DNA of 12,937 nt from JAGMCJ01 sp046761005 (GCA_046761005.1 JBHIFI010000046.1:1-12937), one strand, 5' to 3'. Positions 1-6,459 are shown, counted from the first letter of the stretch. Numbers and translations: made by a program. The notes: generated by a model from the letters alone, not told the origin.

Positions 1-1
1 C

Positions 2-538
2 ATCGCCTGTTGGGACCTCAATCAAAACGGTGTGCCTGACCTACCCGCCGAAGACCTGAACGGCGACGGAATCGTGGATGTGAATGACTGTACTGGACCA
101 CAGGGACCCGCCGGGCCAGGGGCGGTCATGAGCACAGTGATGTTGGTCAGTCCCTCAGGGGTGGCGATGTCCGGGTGCACCAACTACTACTCCATCGACA
201 TTACCGTGCCCGGTCCTGGGACAGTCGTCCTCTATTCATTTATGCACTTCTGGATCGAACACACATCAGGCACAACGGATGGATGGGCCTTCGGTCACCG
301 CCTAGACCCCGCAGATTGCAGTTTAGGCTTTGCCGATCCTTGGATGTACATGGACGATATTTCTAGCGATGCGCCCACGGACTTATTGGTGAACCGAGCA
401 GGAACCATTCTAAACGTCTTCACTGTAGCATCGGCCGGGACCTACACGTACTACCTCAACGCAATCATGTGGACCGGCGAGTCGGCGAGTGACGAGATAG
501 TAAACGCAGAAACTGTGGCTGTCTTCTACCCATCGTGA
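2..538 (+). CDS. Secreted protein, C-terminal part, with calcium-loop-like motifs and a short collagen-like stretch (5' partial)
   Basis: The frame is open from the window edge (base 2) to TGA at 536-538, so the real start lies upstream. The GTG at 32 is internal. The first visible residues read ACWDLNQNGVPDLPAEDLNG and then DGIVDVNDC. These are two Asp/Asn-rich loops (DLNQNGVPD, DLNGDGIVD) of the kind that bind calcium in EF-hand-like, dockerin and thrombospondin type 3 repeats. A short Gly-Pro run, GPQGPAGPGA, follows, and then about 135 residues rich in Ser, Thr, Gly and aromatics with alternating beta-type pattern (for example TVVLYSFMHFWIE and GTYTYYLNAIMW). This suits a secreted beta-sandwich domain. 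The collagen-like linker plus beta domain recalls C1q/TNF-like or phage tail-like architecture, but I do not recognise the family. It is probably extracellular; the signal peptide would lie outside the window. No catalytic motif is visible. Confidence 0.75.
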   Translation: MACWDLNQNGVPDLPAEDLNGDGIVDVNDCTGPQGPAGPGAVMSTVMLVSPSGVAMSGCTNYYSIDITVPGPGTVVLYSFMHFWIEHTSGTTDGWAFGHRLDPADCSLGFADPWMYMDDISSDAPTDLLVNRAGTILNVFTVASAGTYTYYLNAIMWTGESASDEIVNAETVAVFYPS

Positions 539-596
539 TTGTGTCCGCATCATAGTTCCATCAGCAACCCACGAGACCACATGGTAGAGCAAGCTT

Positions 597-1105
597 TCAC
601 AAGAGCGTGAGCCATCTTCTCAAATCTTGGGTCATCCTTATATGTACCTTGCCCTCTACCTCAAAGGCTCTAACGATGATGTCCGTAGCTATGCTAGAAC
701 CCCTCTCTTTTGCGACTTCCTTATCAAATTTCTTCGGTTTCCTCAGTAGGAGGGGTAAAGGAGGCAATAGAGGACCGCATACGGCGCGATTCCCTAACCT
801 CATATCTCAGGCTCTTAAGGTATCTCAATTCCTCTCGCTCCACTTCGCTAAGAACCTCATCATTTCCGAGGATTTTCTTCATTTCCGGACTCTCTATAGC
901 CATCTGGAGTAGTCTAGCCCTGTAGATCCACCACTTGAAACCATAGAACGTCACAAATGATTCATAGAGATGCTCGATTGGAATCGGCAGGATTATTTTT
1001 CTTTGAACCCCGGTATCCGGATTCGCTATCGTATCAGACTCCGAACTCGAGATTGCCGCTAGAAAGAATATCTTTTCTTTTTTTTTGGGGCACGATTCTA
1101 GTCAT
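597..1105 (-). pseudogene. Probable frameshifted hypothetical protein gene
   Basis: Three overlapping minus-strand frames join into one protein-like product of about 165 residues, but two frame changes are needed. Frame A starts at ATG 1105 (MTRIVPQKKKRKDILSSGN...) and stops near 1032. Frame B is open from about 1100 to 724, but its first canonical start is GTG 954. It contains VQRKIILPIPIEHLYESF, then FYGFKWWIYRARLLQMAIES and an acidic/basic helical stretch (EVEREELRYLKSLRYEVRES). Frame C takes over near 750-760 and ends at TGA 597-599 (KKFDKEVAKERGSSIATDII..., ...VHIRMTQDLRRW). The charged, amphipathic composition on each side of the breaks reads like real protein. I do not recognise the family. 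The breaks may be true mutations or sequencing indels; one lies near an A9-type run around 1077-1087. Alternatively only the 76-residue piece from GTG 954 is translated. Confidence 0.4.
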
Positions 1106-1262
1106 CACATTGTCGTTTCATGAAGGAGAACCCTCGGCAATGGATGGGAAGTCTCCCTTTACGTCTTAGTTCTTTTCGAACCATGACATTCCGACGATCC
1201 GTTCAGAATTCTCTTCACCCTGGGACGGTACTAGCCTCCCCACCAAGCACCAGCAGGATACC

Positions 1263-2759
1263 TTGATATATCACCGGAATAATCGCATCGGAGTGGCCAA
1301 TGACGGCACTTCTCTTTCCCGATTCGTGAACTGGCTATCCAAGAGCCTCACGGAAAGGAACTGCCTGCTTCTCCTTCTCGCCCTATTCCTTGTCTTGTCT
1401 TTTCTCATAGTCCCGATACCCTATCTGCCCGAGAGGGACCTGGCCGATGCGACGACGAACGACATCTGGGTGGAGTACTACTCACAGGGCATCTATCACA
1501 TCCCCTTCGAGGAATGGGACCACGGTATAACCCAAAGCGTCATCATCTTGTACGAGGGTGAGTACACGGTCGTAAACGAGAAGGGGCCCGGGCACGTGAT
1601 GATGATTCTTCCCTTCTATGTGCTTGGCATCGGCTTCTTGTTCGGTCCAGTGATGATGGCCTTCGCGGTCTTCTCGACCTATATGTTGGGAAAGCGCCTA
1701 TTGAACTGGCGGGTGGGGATCCTTGCTGCCGTTCTCGTCCTGACGAATGCGACCGTTCTTGTGATGTGGTACCGCTACTATTGGACCGATGCTTCCACAA
1801 TGCACATGCTTGTTCTGTCCGTCTGGCTACTTGTCGAGGCGAACTACTGGTTCAACGGCAAGAACTTGGATGCGAAAGAGCAGGGAGCAACCGCCCGCCA
1901 AAGGCTATTCGCACTCGGTCTGGGCGCCTTGTCAGGCCTCGCGTTCGGAGCGTCGGTTTCCACGAGATACGCTACCGCCCTCATACTCATCGCCATCGTA
2001 TTCTATCTTGCGGTGTTCTACCTCGTGAAGGCATGGCCGCATCTGGAAGCCCGGGAAATAATGAAAGCCGCCAAGAGCACGCAAGGACTGTGGGTCCTGC
2101 TGGGAGTCTTCTTGCTGGGCCTTCTCGTTGTTCTTGTCCCCCTGATGAGCTACAACACGGAGTACTTCGGCAGTCCGTTCCGCTCAGGATACGACGAGAC
2201 ACTGCTGACACAGTTCGATCCTATCGCCGGGCTGAACCCGAGAAACACATCGACCGGTTGGTCCTCCAACTTCATCTCAAACCTGTGGACGGCATGGGAG
2301 AACTTCCTTGACGTCCTGCCCATCCTCGTTCTGCGGGTACCATCTCTCCTCCTCGTGCCCATTGGGATGTGGGTACTGCGCAAACGTCCGCTCGTGCTCT
2401 CATTCCTGTTCCTATGGATCCTAATCAACTACATCACGTACCTGACGCTCTCCTGGGTGGACATGTATGCGAACATCCCGCCGGAGATTTTGCACGAGCC
2501 GAGGTACTTCATGCCCTCGCTCCCGGCAATCGCACTTCTGGCAGGCGCGGCGATAGACTGCATTGCCCAACGGGCGGTCGAGAGAATTCCGTTCACGCGG
2601 GATGCAACTCCGGAAGGGAAGAAAGTCTCGCGAGCGCTTGTAGTTCTCGTCATCATAGCCCTTTTGGCTTTGAGCGGTATTCTCGCGGCTCTGAACTACT
2701 TCGGAAACATGGAATATGGGGGTGCACTGCGACCTCCAAGGCCCCCGCTTCCTCCTTGA
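1263..2759 (+). CDS. Polytopic membrane protein, GT-C/GT39-like glycosyltransferase
   Basis: A 498-residue protein with roughly ten or eleven hydrophobic segments. The first is at residues 34-54; dense clusters follow at about 110-195, 220-300 and 345-400, and the last two lie near 420-435 and 460-482. A soluble loop follows the first helix (ERDLADATTNDIWVEYYSQG...). This is where GT-C enzymes of the dolichyl-phosphate-mannose protein mannosyltransferase/ArnT type carry an acidic metal- and substrate-binding motif, followed by a 'KGPGHVMMILPFY'-like stretch where such proteins have a Gly/Pro turn. The likely role is transfer of a sugar from a lipid-linked donor at the outer face of the membrane, for glycosylation of surface proteins or lipids. 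Family and activity are inferred from layout only. The frame has no ATG start: TTG 1263 is the first possible start, and GTG 1293 is an alternative. The C-terminus ends in a Pro/Arg-rich tail. The gene stands alone and faces a converging gene at 2907. Confidence 0.7.
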   Translation: MIYHRNNRIGVANDGTSLSRFVNWLSKSLTERNCLLLLLALFLVLSFLIVPIPYLPERDLADATTNDIWVEYYSQGIYHIPFEEWDHGITQSVIILYEGEYTVVNEKGPGHVMMILPFYVLGIGFLFGPVMMAFAVFSTYMLGKRLLNWRVGILAAVLVLTNATVLVMWYRYYWTDASTMHMLVLSVWLLVEANYWFNGKNLDAKEQGATARQRLFALGLGALSGLAFGASVSTRYATALILIAIVFYLAVFYLVKAWPHLEAREIMKAAKSTQGLWVLLGVFLLGLLVVLVPLMSYNTEYFGSPFRSGYDETLLTQFDPIAGLNPRNTSTGWSSNFISNLWTAWENFLDVLPILVLRVPSLLLVPIGMWVLRKRPLVLSFLFLWILINYITYLTLSWVDMYANIPPEILHEPRYFMPSLPAIALLAGAAIDCIAQRAVERIPFTRDATPEGKKVSRALVVLVIIALLALSGILAALNYFGNMEYGGALRPPRPPLPP

Positions 2760-2789
2760 CCGATCCCAAAGCAGATTAGCCCTAGAATA

Positions 2790-2806
2790 GACCCTGAGGC
2801 TGGGTC
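2790..2806 (+). terminator. Weak stem-loop between convergent genes
   Basis: GACCC at 2790-2794 and GGGTC at 2802-2806 form a 5-bp stem with a 7-nt loop, about 30 bp after the end of the membrane glycosyltransferase gene. No T-tract follows, so a role in termination is only a guess. Confidence 0.2.
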
Positions 2807-2860
2807 AGAGTAGTCACACAACAGAAAATGACATCCGTATTCGGGAACTGAGCATTTGGG

Positions 2861-2901
2861 TGAGCGACAGCGAACCACAAACACGCTGTTATACGCCGTC
2901 C
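2861..2901 (+). repeat. Imperfect direct repeat, copy 1
   Basis: This 41-bp stretch matches 4315-4352 at 33 of 41 aligned columns. The match includes the exact 14-mer AGCGAACCACAAAC, a shared TGTTAT, and shared TGAGCG at the left edge. Both copies have the same orientation. In this copy ACAGCG (2867-2872) and CGCTGT (2884-2889) can pair across an 11-nt loop. The copy lies between the converging genes ending at 2759 and 2907. Confidence 0.7.
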
Positions 2902-2906
2902 CCCAT

Positions 2907-3284
2907 TCATAATGCACTCCCCAGGAAAAACAATATTGCAACAGTCGTCTTTACAAGTGGACAAATCTTTATCGGTACTATTGATGTTCTCGCTCCGGTC
3001 AATAAAGTCAATCCTGCCATAATAACGAGCATCACGGCGGATATTCCATAAACACCAATAGAGATGGGGTTTTGTGACCCGTCCAAAATGGTGATAGACA
3101 GTACGAGCAAGCCGATAAAGCACAACGTTAGACCTTCTGCAATCCACTCCATTGTTATGCTTCGCTTGTTGTCTTCCGATATTGGCCCAAAATTATCGAT
3201 TACGGACGTAGTTGGGACAATGTGACCTATCCCCCATAGGGTAATCACAATGGATCCGGTATATACCATTATGTCACTTATCAT
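2907..3284 (-). CDS. Small four-helix membrane protein of unknown function
   Basis: A 125-residue protein, counting from the ATG at 3284. Four hydrophobic segments are clear: MVYTGSIVITLWGIGHIVP near the N-terminus, WIAEGLTLCFIGLLVLSITI, IGVYGISAVMLVIMAGLTLL, and VKTTVAILFFLGSAL at the C-terminus. A conserved-looking polar linker (GPISEDNKRSITMEW) joins helices 1 and 2. I recall similar short conserved hypothetical membrane proteins in archaea and bacteria but can give no function. Two ATGs compete. An AGGAG at 3294-3298 lies only 3 nt from the ATG at 3290 but 9 nt from the ATG at 3284, so 3284 is preferred. The gene points away from the HxlR gene end and towards the direct repeat copy at 2861. 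Base composition is AT-richer than the flanking glycosyltransferase and pheT genes. Confidence 0.7.
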   Translation of the reverse strand: MISDIMVYTGSIVITLWGIGHIVPTTSVIDNFGPISEDNKRSITMEWIAEGLTLCFIGLLVLSITILDGSQNPISIGVYGISAVMLVIMAGLTLLTGARTSIVPIKICPLVKTTVAILFFLGSAL

Positions 3285-3446
3285 GGGCATCTTCTCCTAC
3301 GGCCGTTTAAGTCTACCGAAGCCCTATCTGAGGCTCATCGCCGACGCTCCTCGCCACCCACGTTTCGGTCAAATCCATGTGCATCCGGTGTGGAGACATC
3401 AAGAGAAAAGGCAACACAATCCTCGATCGCCAGGAAATATCAAATA

Positions 3447-3791
3447 TCAACGCTTATTCTTTTTCTTGTTCTGTACCCATCTAACCAATGGCATTAAAGC
3501 CATCTTTAGTTCTTTTCCATCTTCCGTTAGTGAATACTCAACCCGAGGTGGTGTCTCAGGATGAACTTTTCTTTCGACTAGACCTTCTTTTTCCAGCACT
3601 TTAAGGTTGTCGGAGAGAGCTTTAGGACTTATTTCCTCTAGTTTGCTCTTGATTTCGTTATATCTGATCGGGTTCTTTTCTTCTAAGAGACTCACTATGC
3701 ATATTGTCCATTTCTTACTTACCACATCTATTATTCCTCGAATTGGACAGAGGCATTCTTCCTCCTCTTCACAATCGCTTTCTCTACACAT
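3447..3791 (-). CDS. HxlR-family winged helix-turn-helix regulator with a Cys-rich N-terminus
   Basis: A 114-residue protein. The block CPIRGIIDVVSKKWTICIVS, followed by a basic helix-turn-helix region (YNEIKSKLEEISPKALSDNL) and the wing/recognition region (LEKEGLVERKVHPETPPRVE, then YSLTEDGKEL), is the standard signature of HxlR regulators, which act as dimers on DNA. The N-terminus is unusual. Residues 1-15 (MCRESDCEEEEECLC) contain four Cys (2, 7, 13, 15) and an acidic run, where many HxlR proteins have a single redox-sensing Cys. This suggests thiol, electrophile or metal sensing (inference). The ATG at 3791 is preceded by AGGTGA with about 6 nt spacing. The gene is divergent from the Cys-rich mini-protein at 3913 and shares an inverted repeat with it in the 120-bp spacer, so autoregulation and control of that neighbour are likely. 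Confidence 0.88.
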   Translation of the reverse strand: MCRESDCEEEEECLCPIRGIIDVVSKKWTICIVSLLEEKNPIRYNEIKSKLEEISPKALSDNLKVLEKEGLVERKVHPETPPRVEYSLTEDGKELKMALMPLVRWVQNKKKNKR

Positions 3792-3822
3792 ACTAAGTCA
3801 CCTAACGGATACCTTCAACACC

Positions 3823-3848
3823 AGTATAAACTTTATAGTTTAAATACT
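3823..3848. promoter_or_regulatory. Inverted repeat/TATA region between hxlR-like gene and Cys-rich gene, candidate operator
   Basis: AGTATAAACT (3823-3832) and AGTTTAAATACT (3837-3848) are inverted copies of each other around a TTAT centre, with a 2-nt offset in the right arm. The sequence also provides TATA-like boxes for both directions: TTTATAG/TTTAAATA towards the + gene and, on the minus strand, GTTTATACT towards the regulator gene. An HxlR dimer bound here would block both promoters. The assignment is inferred from symmetry and position. Confidence 0.5.
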
Positions 3849-3912
3849 TTCCATCCTATACCTAGTATTAGATATGTACCTGCTATCTTGTATGTATCAG
3901 GAGGCAAAAAGG

Positions 3913-4098
3913 ATGTGTTGCGAACCGACCAATAGCGGAAAAGGAGTCTGTGTACCCTATATGTGTTGTTGGTACACTCCCAGGCATAGGTATTTCCTCA
4001 GTAGAGAAGAAGAGATAGAGATGCTGGAGAAGTACAAAAAGGAACTCGAAAAGGAGATTCGCGGTGTGGAACAGAAACTCCAAGAGATAAAGGAATAA
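3913..4098 (+). CDS. Cys-rich mini-protein with C-terminal coiled coil (DUF5320-like)
   Basis: A 61-residue protein from ATG 3913. This start is chosen because AGGAGG (3899-3904) lies 8 nt upstream; the in-frame ATGs at 3874 and 3892 lack such a site. The N-terminal half carries five Cys in about 20 residues (MCCEPTNSGKGVCVPYMCCW), enough for a metal site or disulfide/redox role. After a basic aromatic hinge (YTPRHRYFLS) comes a strongly heptad-like charged helix (REEEIEMLEKYKKELEKEI and on to the C-terminus), a likely coiled coil for oligomerisation. The C-terminal half resembles, from memory, DUF5320-type small proteins that are found with redox or metal genes; this could not be checked. 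It lies head-to-head with the HxlR-type regulator and is its most probable target. T-rich terminators follow. Confidence 0.72.
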   Translation: MCCEPTNSGKGVCVPYMCCWYTPRHRYFLSREEEIEMLEKYKKELEKEIRGVEQKLQEIKE

Positions 4099-4119
4099 CC
4101 GGACATCTTCTTCTCTTCT

Positions 4120-4141
4120 CTTTTTTTCTTGGATTTTTTTT
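4120..4141 (+). terminator. T-rich archaeal terminator
   Basis: About 20 nt after the stop of the Cys-rich gene there is a run of seven T at 4121-4127 and a second run of nine T at 4133-4141, separated by a few bases and preceded by a TC-rich stretch. Oligo-T tracts without a strong hairpin are typical archaeal transcript ends. Confidence 0.6.
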
Positions 4142-4314
4142 CAGACGTTCCCTTTCACAAACTATGATATCCTCTTCCAAAAATCACCGTACCCCGTACA
4201 GGATGACGCGCGCTACTTCTCAATCCGATACTACCACTTACTGTCATAGACCCCCTGTTCGCGATTGCGTCACGGGTATAGGTGCTCGTGAAGTTTTGTA
4301 AAGGAAGGATTTTA

Positions 4315-4352
4315 TGAGCGTAGCGAACCACAAACTCAGTGTTATGCGCTCC
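4315..4352 (+). repeat. Imperfect direct repeat, copy 2, next to the tRNA-Leu 3' end
   Basis: This 38-bp sequence is the partner of 2861-2901 in the same orientation. It shares TGAGCG, AGCGAACCACAAAC, TGTTAT, CGC and TCC in order. In this copy GAGCGTA (4316-4322 region) can pair with TGCGCTC (about 4345-4351) with one G-T pair, enclosing the conserved core. It ends 3 bp from the discriminator base of the minus-strand tRNA-Leu gene (4356). Confidence 0.7.
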
Positions 4353-4355
4353 AAG

Positions 4356-4440
4356 TGCGAGGGTTGGGATTCGAACCCAAGGACCTCTACAGGACTAGGC
4401 CCTCAACCTAGCGCCGTTGACCATGCTTGGCTACCCTCGC
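4356..4440 (-). tRNA. tRNA-Leu(GAG)
   Basis: On the minus strand the acceptor stem GCGAGGG pairs with CCCTCGC and the discriminator is A. The D arm begins GCC and closes with GGC. The anticodon stem CTAGG/CCTAG encloses the loop TTGAGGG, giving anticodon GAG. A long variable arm (TCCTGTAGAGG region) marks a class II tRNA. The T arm is TTGGG-TTCGAAT-CCCAA. CCA is not encoded and no intron is visible. It lies 7 bp after the tRNA-Ser gene and is probably co-transcribed with it. Its 3' end abuts the direct repeat copy at 4315-4352. Confidence 0.95.
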
Positions 4441-4447
4441 TTCTGCA

Positions 4448-4534
4448 CGCTGAGGGGGAGATTTGAACTCCCGCGGTGCAGAGCACCACCGACTCTCAAG
4501 GCCGGCGCCTTGGTCCTGGCTTAGCTACCTCAGC
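4448..4534 (-). tRNA. tRNA-Ser(UGA)
   Basis: The acceptor stem is GCTGAGG/CCTCAGC with discriminator G, as expected for Ser. The anticodon stem CCGGC/GTCGG (one G-T pair) encloses CTTGAGA, giving anticodon TGA followed by G37; this matches archaeal tRNA-Ser loops of the CUNGAGA kind. A long variable arm (TGGTGCTCTGCACCG) makes a class II tRNA, and the T arm is CGGGAG-TTCAAAT-CTCCC-like. CCA is not encoded. It starts about 40 bp after the pheT stop, with an AT-rich TCAATAATCATT element in the gap that may serve as its TATA box. Confidence 0.93.
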
Positions 4535-4574
4535 TTGATAGAGAGAATGAGAAATGATTATTGAATCTTTTGCC

Positions 4575-6194
4575 TCAATCACTCAGTAGGGACGGGAGGT
4601 CGAGCTCGAAACCGACGACAGGATAGCCTAGTTCATAGCTGGCGATTACACCGGGTGAGATCTCCCCGAATCTTCCTATCTCCTTTTCGTCCTTTATGAC
4701 GGATGCTGCCCTTCCCCTGATGAACAGACCATCCTTTCGCGGCTGTATTTGCATCTCTTCGCCCAGGTCACGAAGAATGCTCTGTACGAGGGACTTGATC
4801 TCAGTGAAGCCCGCCTTAGCGTGAATCGACACACCCGCAAGCTTCCTCCTGTTCTTCGTGTCTATCACGACATCTCCCACTTCGAAGAACCTCTGCGGAA
4901 GCTCGTGGTGTCTGTTGGCTCGAAGGAGAGCCATGAGGGACGGAAGAAGCGATGTTCGAATCGTGGACTGCTCCATCGTTATTGGGTTCTTGATTCTCAC
5001 ATATCCGATTCCTTCCTCCTGGGAGTCCGCGCCGACTAGACTCAGTGTGCTCGCCTCAGTGTAGCCATATCCTATCATCAGGTCGCGGAGGGAATTGCAT
5101 GCTTCGTTGAACCCTATGAGCCTTCCCATCGTTATCTCTCTGGGCAACTGTGGCTCTATTCTCTCGTATCCGTAGGCAATCGCCACATCTTCCACAAGGT
5201 CTGCTGGATGGAGGATGTCATTCCTGTAGGCGGGTATCTGGACCTCGATATCATCACCGCTTGCATCACAGCCCAGTCTCATCCTTTCCAAGCAGTCAAT
5301 CATCTCTACCGAGCTCAGATTGATTCCTATGAGCTTGTTCGCATATATCCTGTTCAGCACCCTCTTCTTCGGCGTCAGGTCGGGAGTCAGTTTGGCGCCC
5401 TCTTGCGTTTGGAGATTGACTGTCTGAATCTTCCCGCCTCTTTCAGCCAAGGATGTTGCCACTATCACTAGCACAGTATGAATCGCCTCGTAGTCCAGAC
5501 CCGTTACGTCGATGAAGAGGTTTCTCGTCTCCTCCGTCACGGCTGTGAGTATTCCGTTGATTATTGGCGGGAAGGAGAGAACATCATCGTTCTTATCCAC
5601 AATGAGGGGGTACTTGTCCTTTCCTTCCAGAATGAAAGCGTAGTCGATTCCCTTTGGATGCTCGCGCAGTATCTCGCTCATAGTCATCTTCCTCGTACCC
5701 TGAAGCGGGATGAAGCTCTTCTCCTCTGGAGGAAGTGCCTTATAGATGAAGGGAGGAACAACGGCATCCAAATCATGCACACCAACGGAAACCTTCCTCC
5801 TTTTCCTTCCCACTGTTAAGTGTAACTTCTCCTGCATGTCCATCAGGGATCTCACGAGGTAGTCGCTCATTTCGACATTCCGCACGACCGCACCCACAAC
5901 ATAGGGGCGAACATCCTTCACGCTTTCATCAACTCTGAAGTCGATCCCCGAATCCTCAGTTGGATAGTTGACGAGACCCTTCTCCAGACCCAGAAATCCT
6001 CTAAGAGCCCTCGCAACTCCTTCAACCGAAAAAAGATCGGGTCTATTGGGAAAGAACTCCACACTTATCTCGTTGCCTTCGATGCCCTCGAGGGAGGCTC
6101 CCAGCATCGGGATTCTTTTCAGGAGTTCATCCATTGGGATATCCTGGCCAATCAGCGAGATGATATCATCATAGTCAAGCATGATGACTGGCAT
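4575..6194 (-). CDS. pheT: Phenylalanine--tRNA ligase beta subunit, archaeal type
   Basis: A 539-residue protein, matching the shorter archaeal/eukaryotic PheRS beta length (about 540-560) rather than the ~800-residue bacterial form. It has the N-terminal region with FFPNRPDLFSVEGVARALRG (about 47-66); the B3/4 region with IPLQGTRKMTMSEILREHPK (about 165-185), which in this family forms the editing site for mischarged Tyr-tRNA; the B5 DNA-binding-like fold around RVLNRIYANKLIGINL and IPAYRNDILHPADLVEDVAI; and the C-terminal catalytic-like core with IKNPITMEQSTIRTSLLPSL and RFFEVGDVV. It works as an (alpha-beta)2 enzyme with PheS, which is not in this window. A TATA-like CTTATACT lies only 20-27 bp upstream of ATG 6194, so the transcript is probably leaderless. 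The in-frame ATG at 6182 is a less likely start, because MPVI is a common family N-terminus. tRNA-Ser and tRNA-Leu follow on the same strand. Confidence 0.96.
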   Translation of the reverse strand: MPVIMLDYDDIISLIGQDIPMDELLKRIPMLGASLEGIEGNEISVEFFPNRPDLFSVEGVARALRGFLGLEKGLVNYPTEDSGIDFRVDESVKDVRPYVVGAVVRNVEMSDYLVRSLMDMQEKLHLTVGRKRRKVSVGVHDLDAVVPPFIYKALPPEEKSFIPLQGTRKMTMSEILREHPKGIDYAFILEGKDKYPLIVDKNDDVLSFPPIINGILTAVTEETRNLFIDVTGLDYEAIHTVLVIVATSLAERGGKIQTVNLQTQEGAKLTPDLTPKKRVLNRIYANKLIGINLSSVEMIDCLERMRLGCDASGDDIEVQIPAYRNDILHPADLVEDVAIAYGYERIEPQLPREITMGRLIGFNEACNSLRDLMIGYGYTEASTLSLVGADSQEEGIGYVRIKNPITMEQSTIRTSLLPSLMALLRANRHHELPQRFFEVGDVVIDTKNRRKLAGVSIHAKAGFTEIKSLVQSILRDLGEEMQIQPRKDGLFIRGRAASVIKDEKEIGRFGEISPGVIASYELGYPVVGFELDLPSLLSD

Positions 6195-6211
6195 TCGCTT
6201 GAAAATAGGAT

Positions 6212-6222
6212 GATAGTATAAG
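6212..6222 (-). promoter_or_regulatory. TATA-like promoter of pheT
   Basis: On the minus strand TTCTTATACTATC lies about 20-27 bp before the ATG at 6194. This spacing places transcription initiation at or next to the start codon, as in archaeal leaderless mRNAs. Confidence 0.5.
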
Positions 6223-6263
6223 AAGCTTTAGAGATTGAGGTTCAGAAGTCTGGCAATGCAATC

Positions 6264-6281
6264 ATTATCGTTTTTGATAAT
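6264..6281. promoter_or_regulatory. Perfect inverted repeat in the divergent pheT/small membrane protein spacer
   Basis: ATTATC (6264-6269) and GATAAT (6276-6281) are perfect inverted copies around GTTTTT. The element sits midway between the divergent starts at 6194 and 6328, where it could be a protein binding site or part of the AT-rich promoter of the rightward small gene. Confidence 0.3.
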
Positions 6282-6327
6282 CAGAGTGTAAGACTTAGAA
6301 GGCCCCACCACAGGTCCGCTGTTTGAC

Positions 6328-6459
6328 ATGGATATCGATTCAGCCTTGCTGTGGGCTCTAATAGTTGGGATACTCATAGAAGGAGTCTGGCTCTCGGGTC
6401 TCATCTACCTAATGTGGAAGGGACATCAGGACCGTGAGGACCAGGCTATCAAAGCCTGA
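6328..6459 (+). CDS. 43-residue single-pass membrane mini-protein
   Basis: A short frame from ATG 6328 to TGA 6457-6459. The layout is a short acidic N-terminus (MDIDSA), one hydrophobic helix of about 22 residues (LLWALIVGILIEGVWLSGLI and on to YLMW), and a charged C-terminus (KGHQDREDQAIKA). The positive Lys next to the helix and the polar tail suggest a single-pass membrane protein with a cytoplasmic C-terminus; a Glu lies within the helix. It is divergent from pheT with its own 130-bp upstream region. I do not recognise a family. A random frame is possible at this length, but the clean helix-plus-charged-tail organisation argues for a real gene. Confidence 0.5.
   Translation: MDIDSALLWALIVGILIEGVWLSGLIYLMWKGHQDREDQAIKA

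Noticed and set aside
607..912. Plus-strand 101-residue frame over the left intergenic region
   Set aside because: It is antisense to the better minus-strand coding signal and has a composition typical of a reversed charged protein (Ser/Leu/Phe-rich).
3250..3564. Plus-strand 104-residue frame between the membrane protein and the HxlR gene
   Set aside because: Overlaps both minus-strand genes antiparallel and shows no motif; the 160-bp gap itself holds nothing else recognisable.
3874..3912. Upstream ATGs at 3874 and 3892 as the start of the Cys-rich protein
   Set aside because: The AGGAGG at 3899-3904 is ideally placed for ATG 3913 and would lie inside the coding sequence of the longer forms.
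2861..4352. The two direct repeats as integron attC sites (both contain GTTAT(A/G)C-like ends)
   Set aside because: attC sites need a matching RYYYAAC box upstream and paired L boxes. No such upstream box is visible within about 120 bp of either copy, the ends do not fit GTTRRRY, and no integrase is in the window.
4356..4534. The class II gene at 4448-4534 as a second tRNA-Leu (a GAG string is in the loop)
   Set aside because: Only the CCGGC/GTCGG stem pairs properly, which sets the anticodon to TGA. The discriminator G also fits Ser, not Leu.
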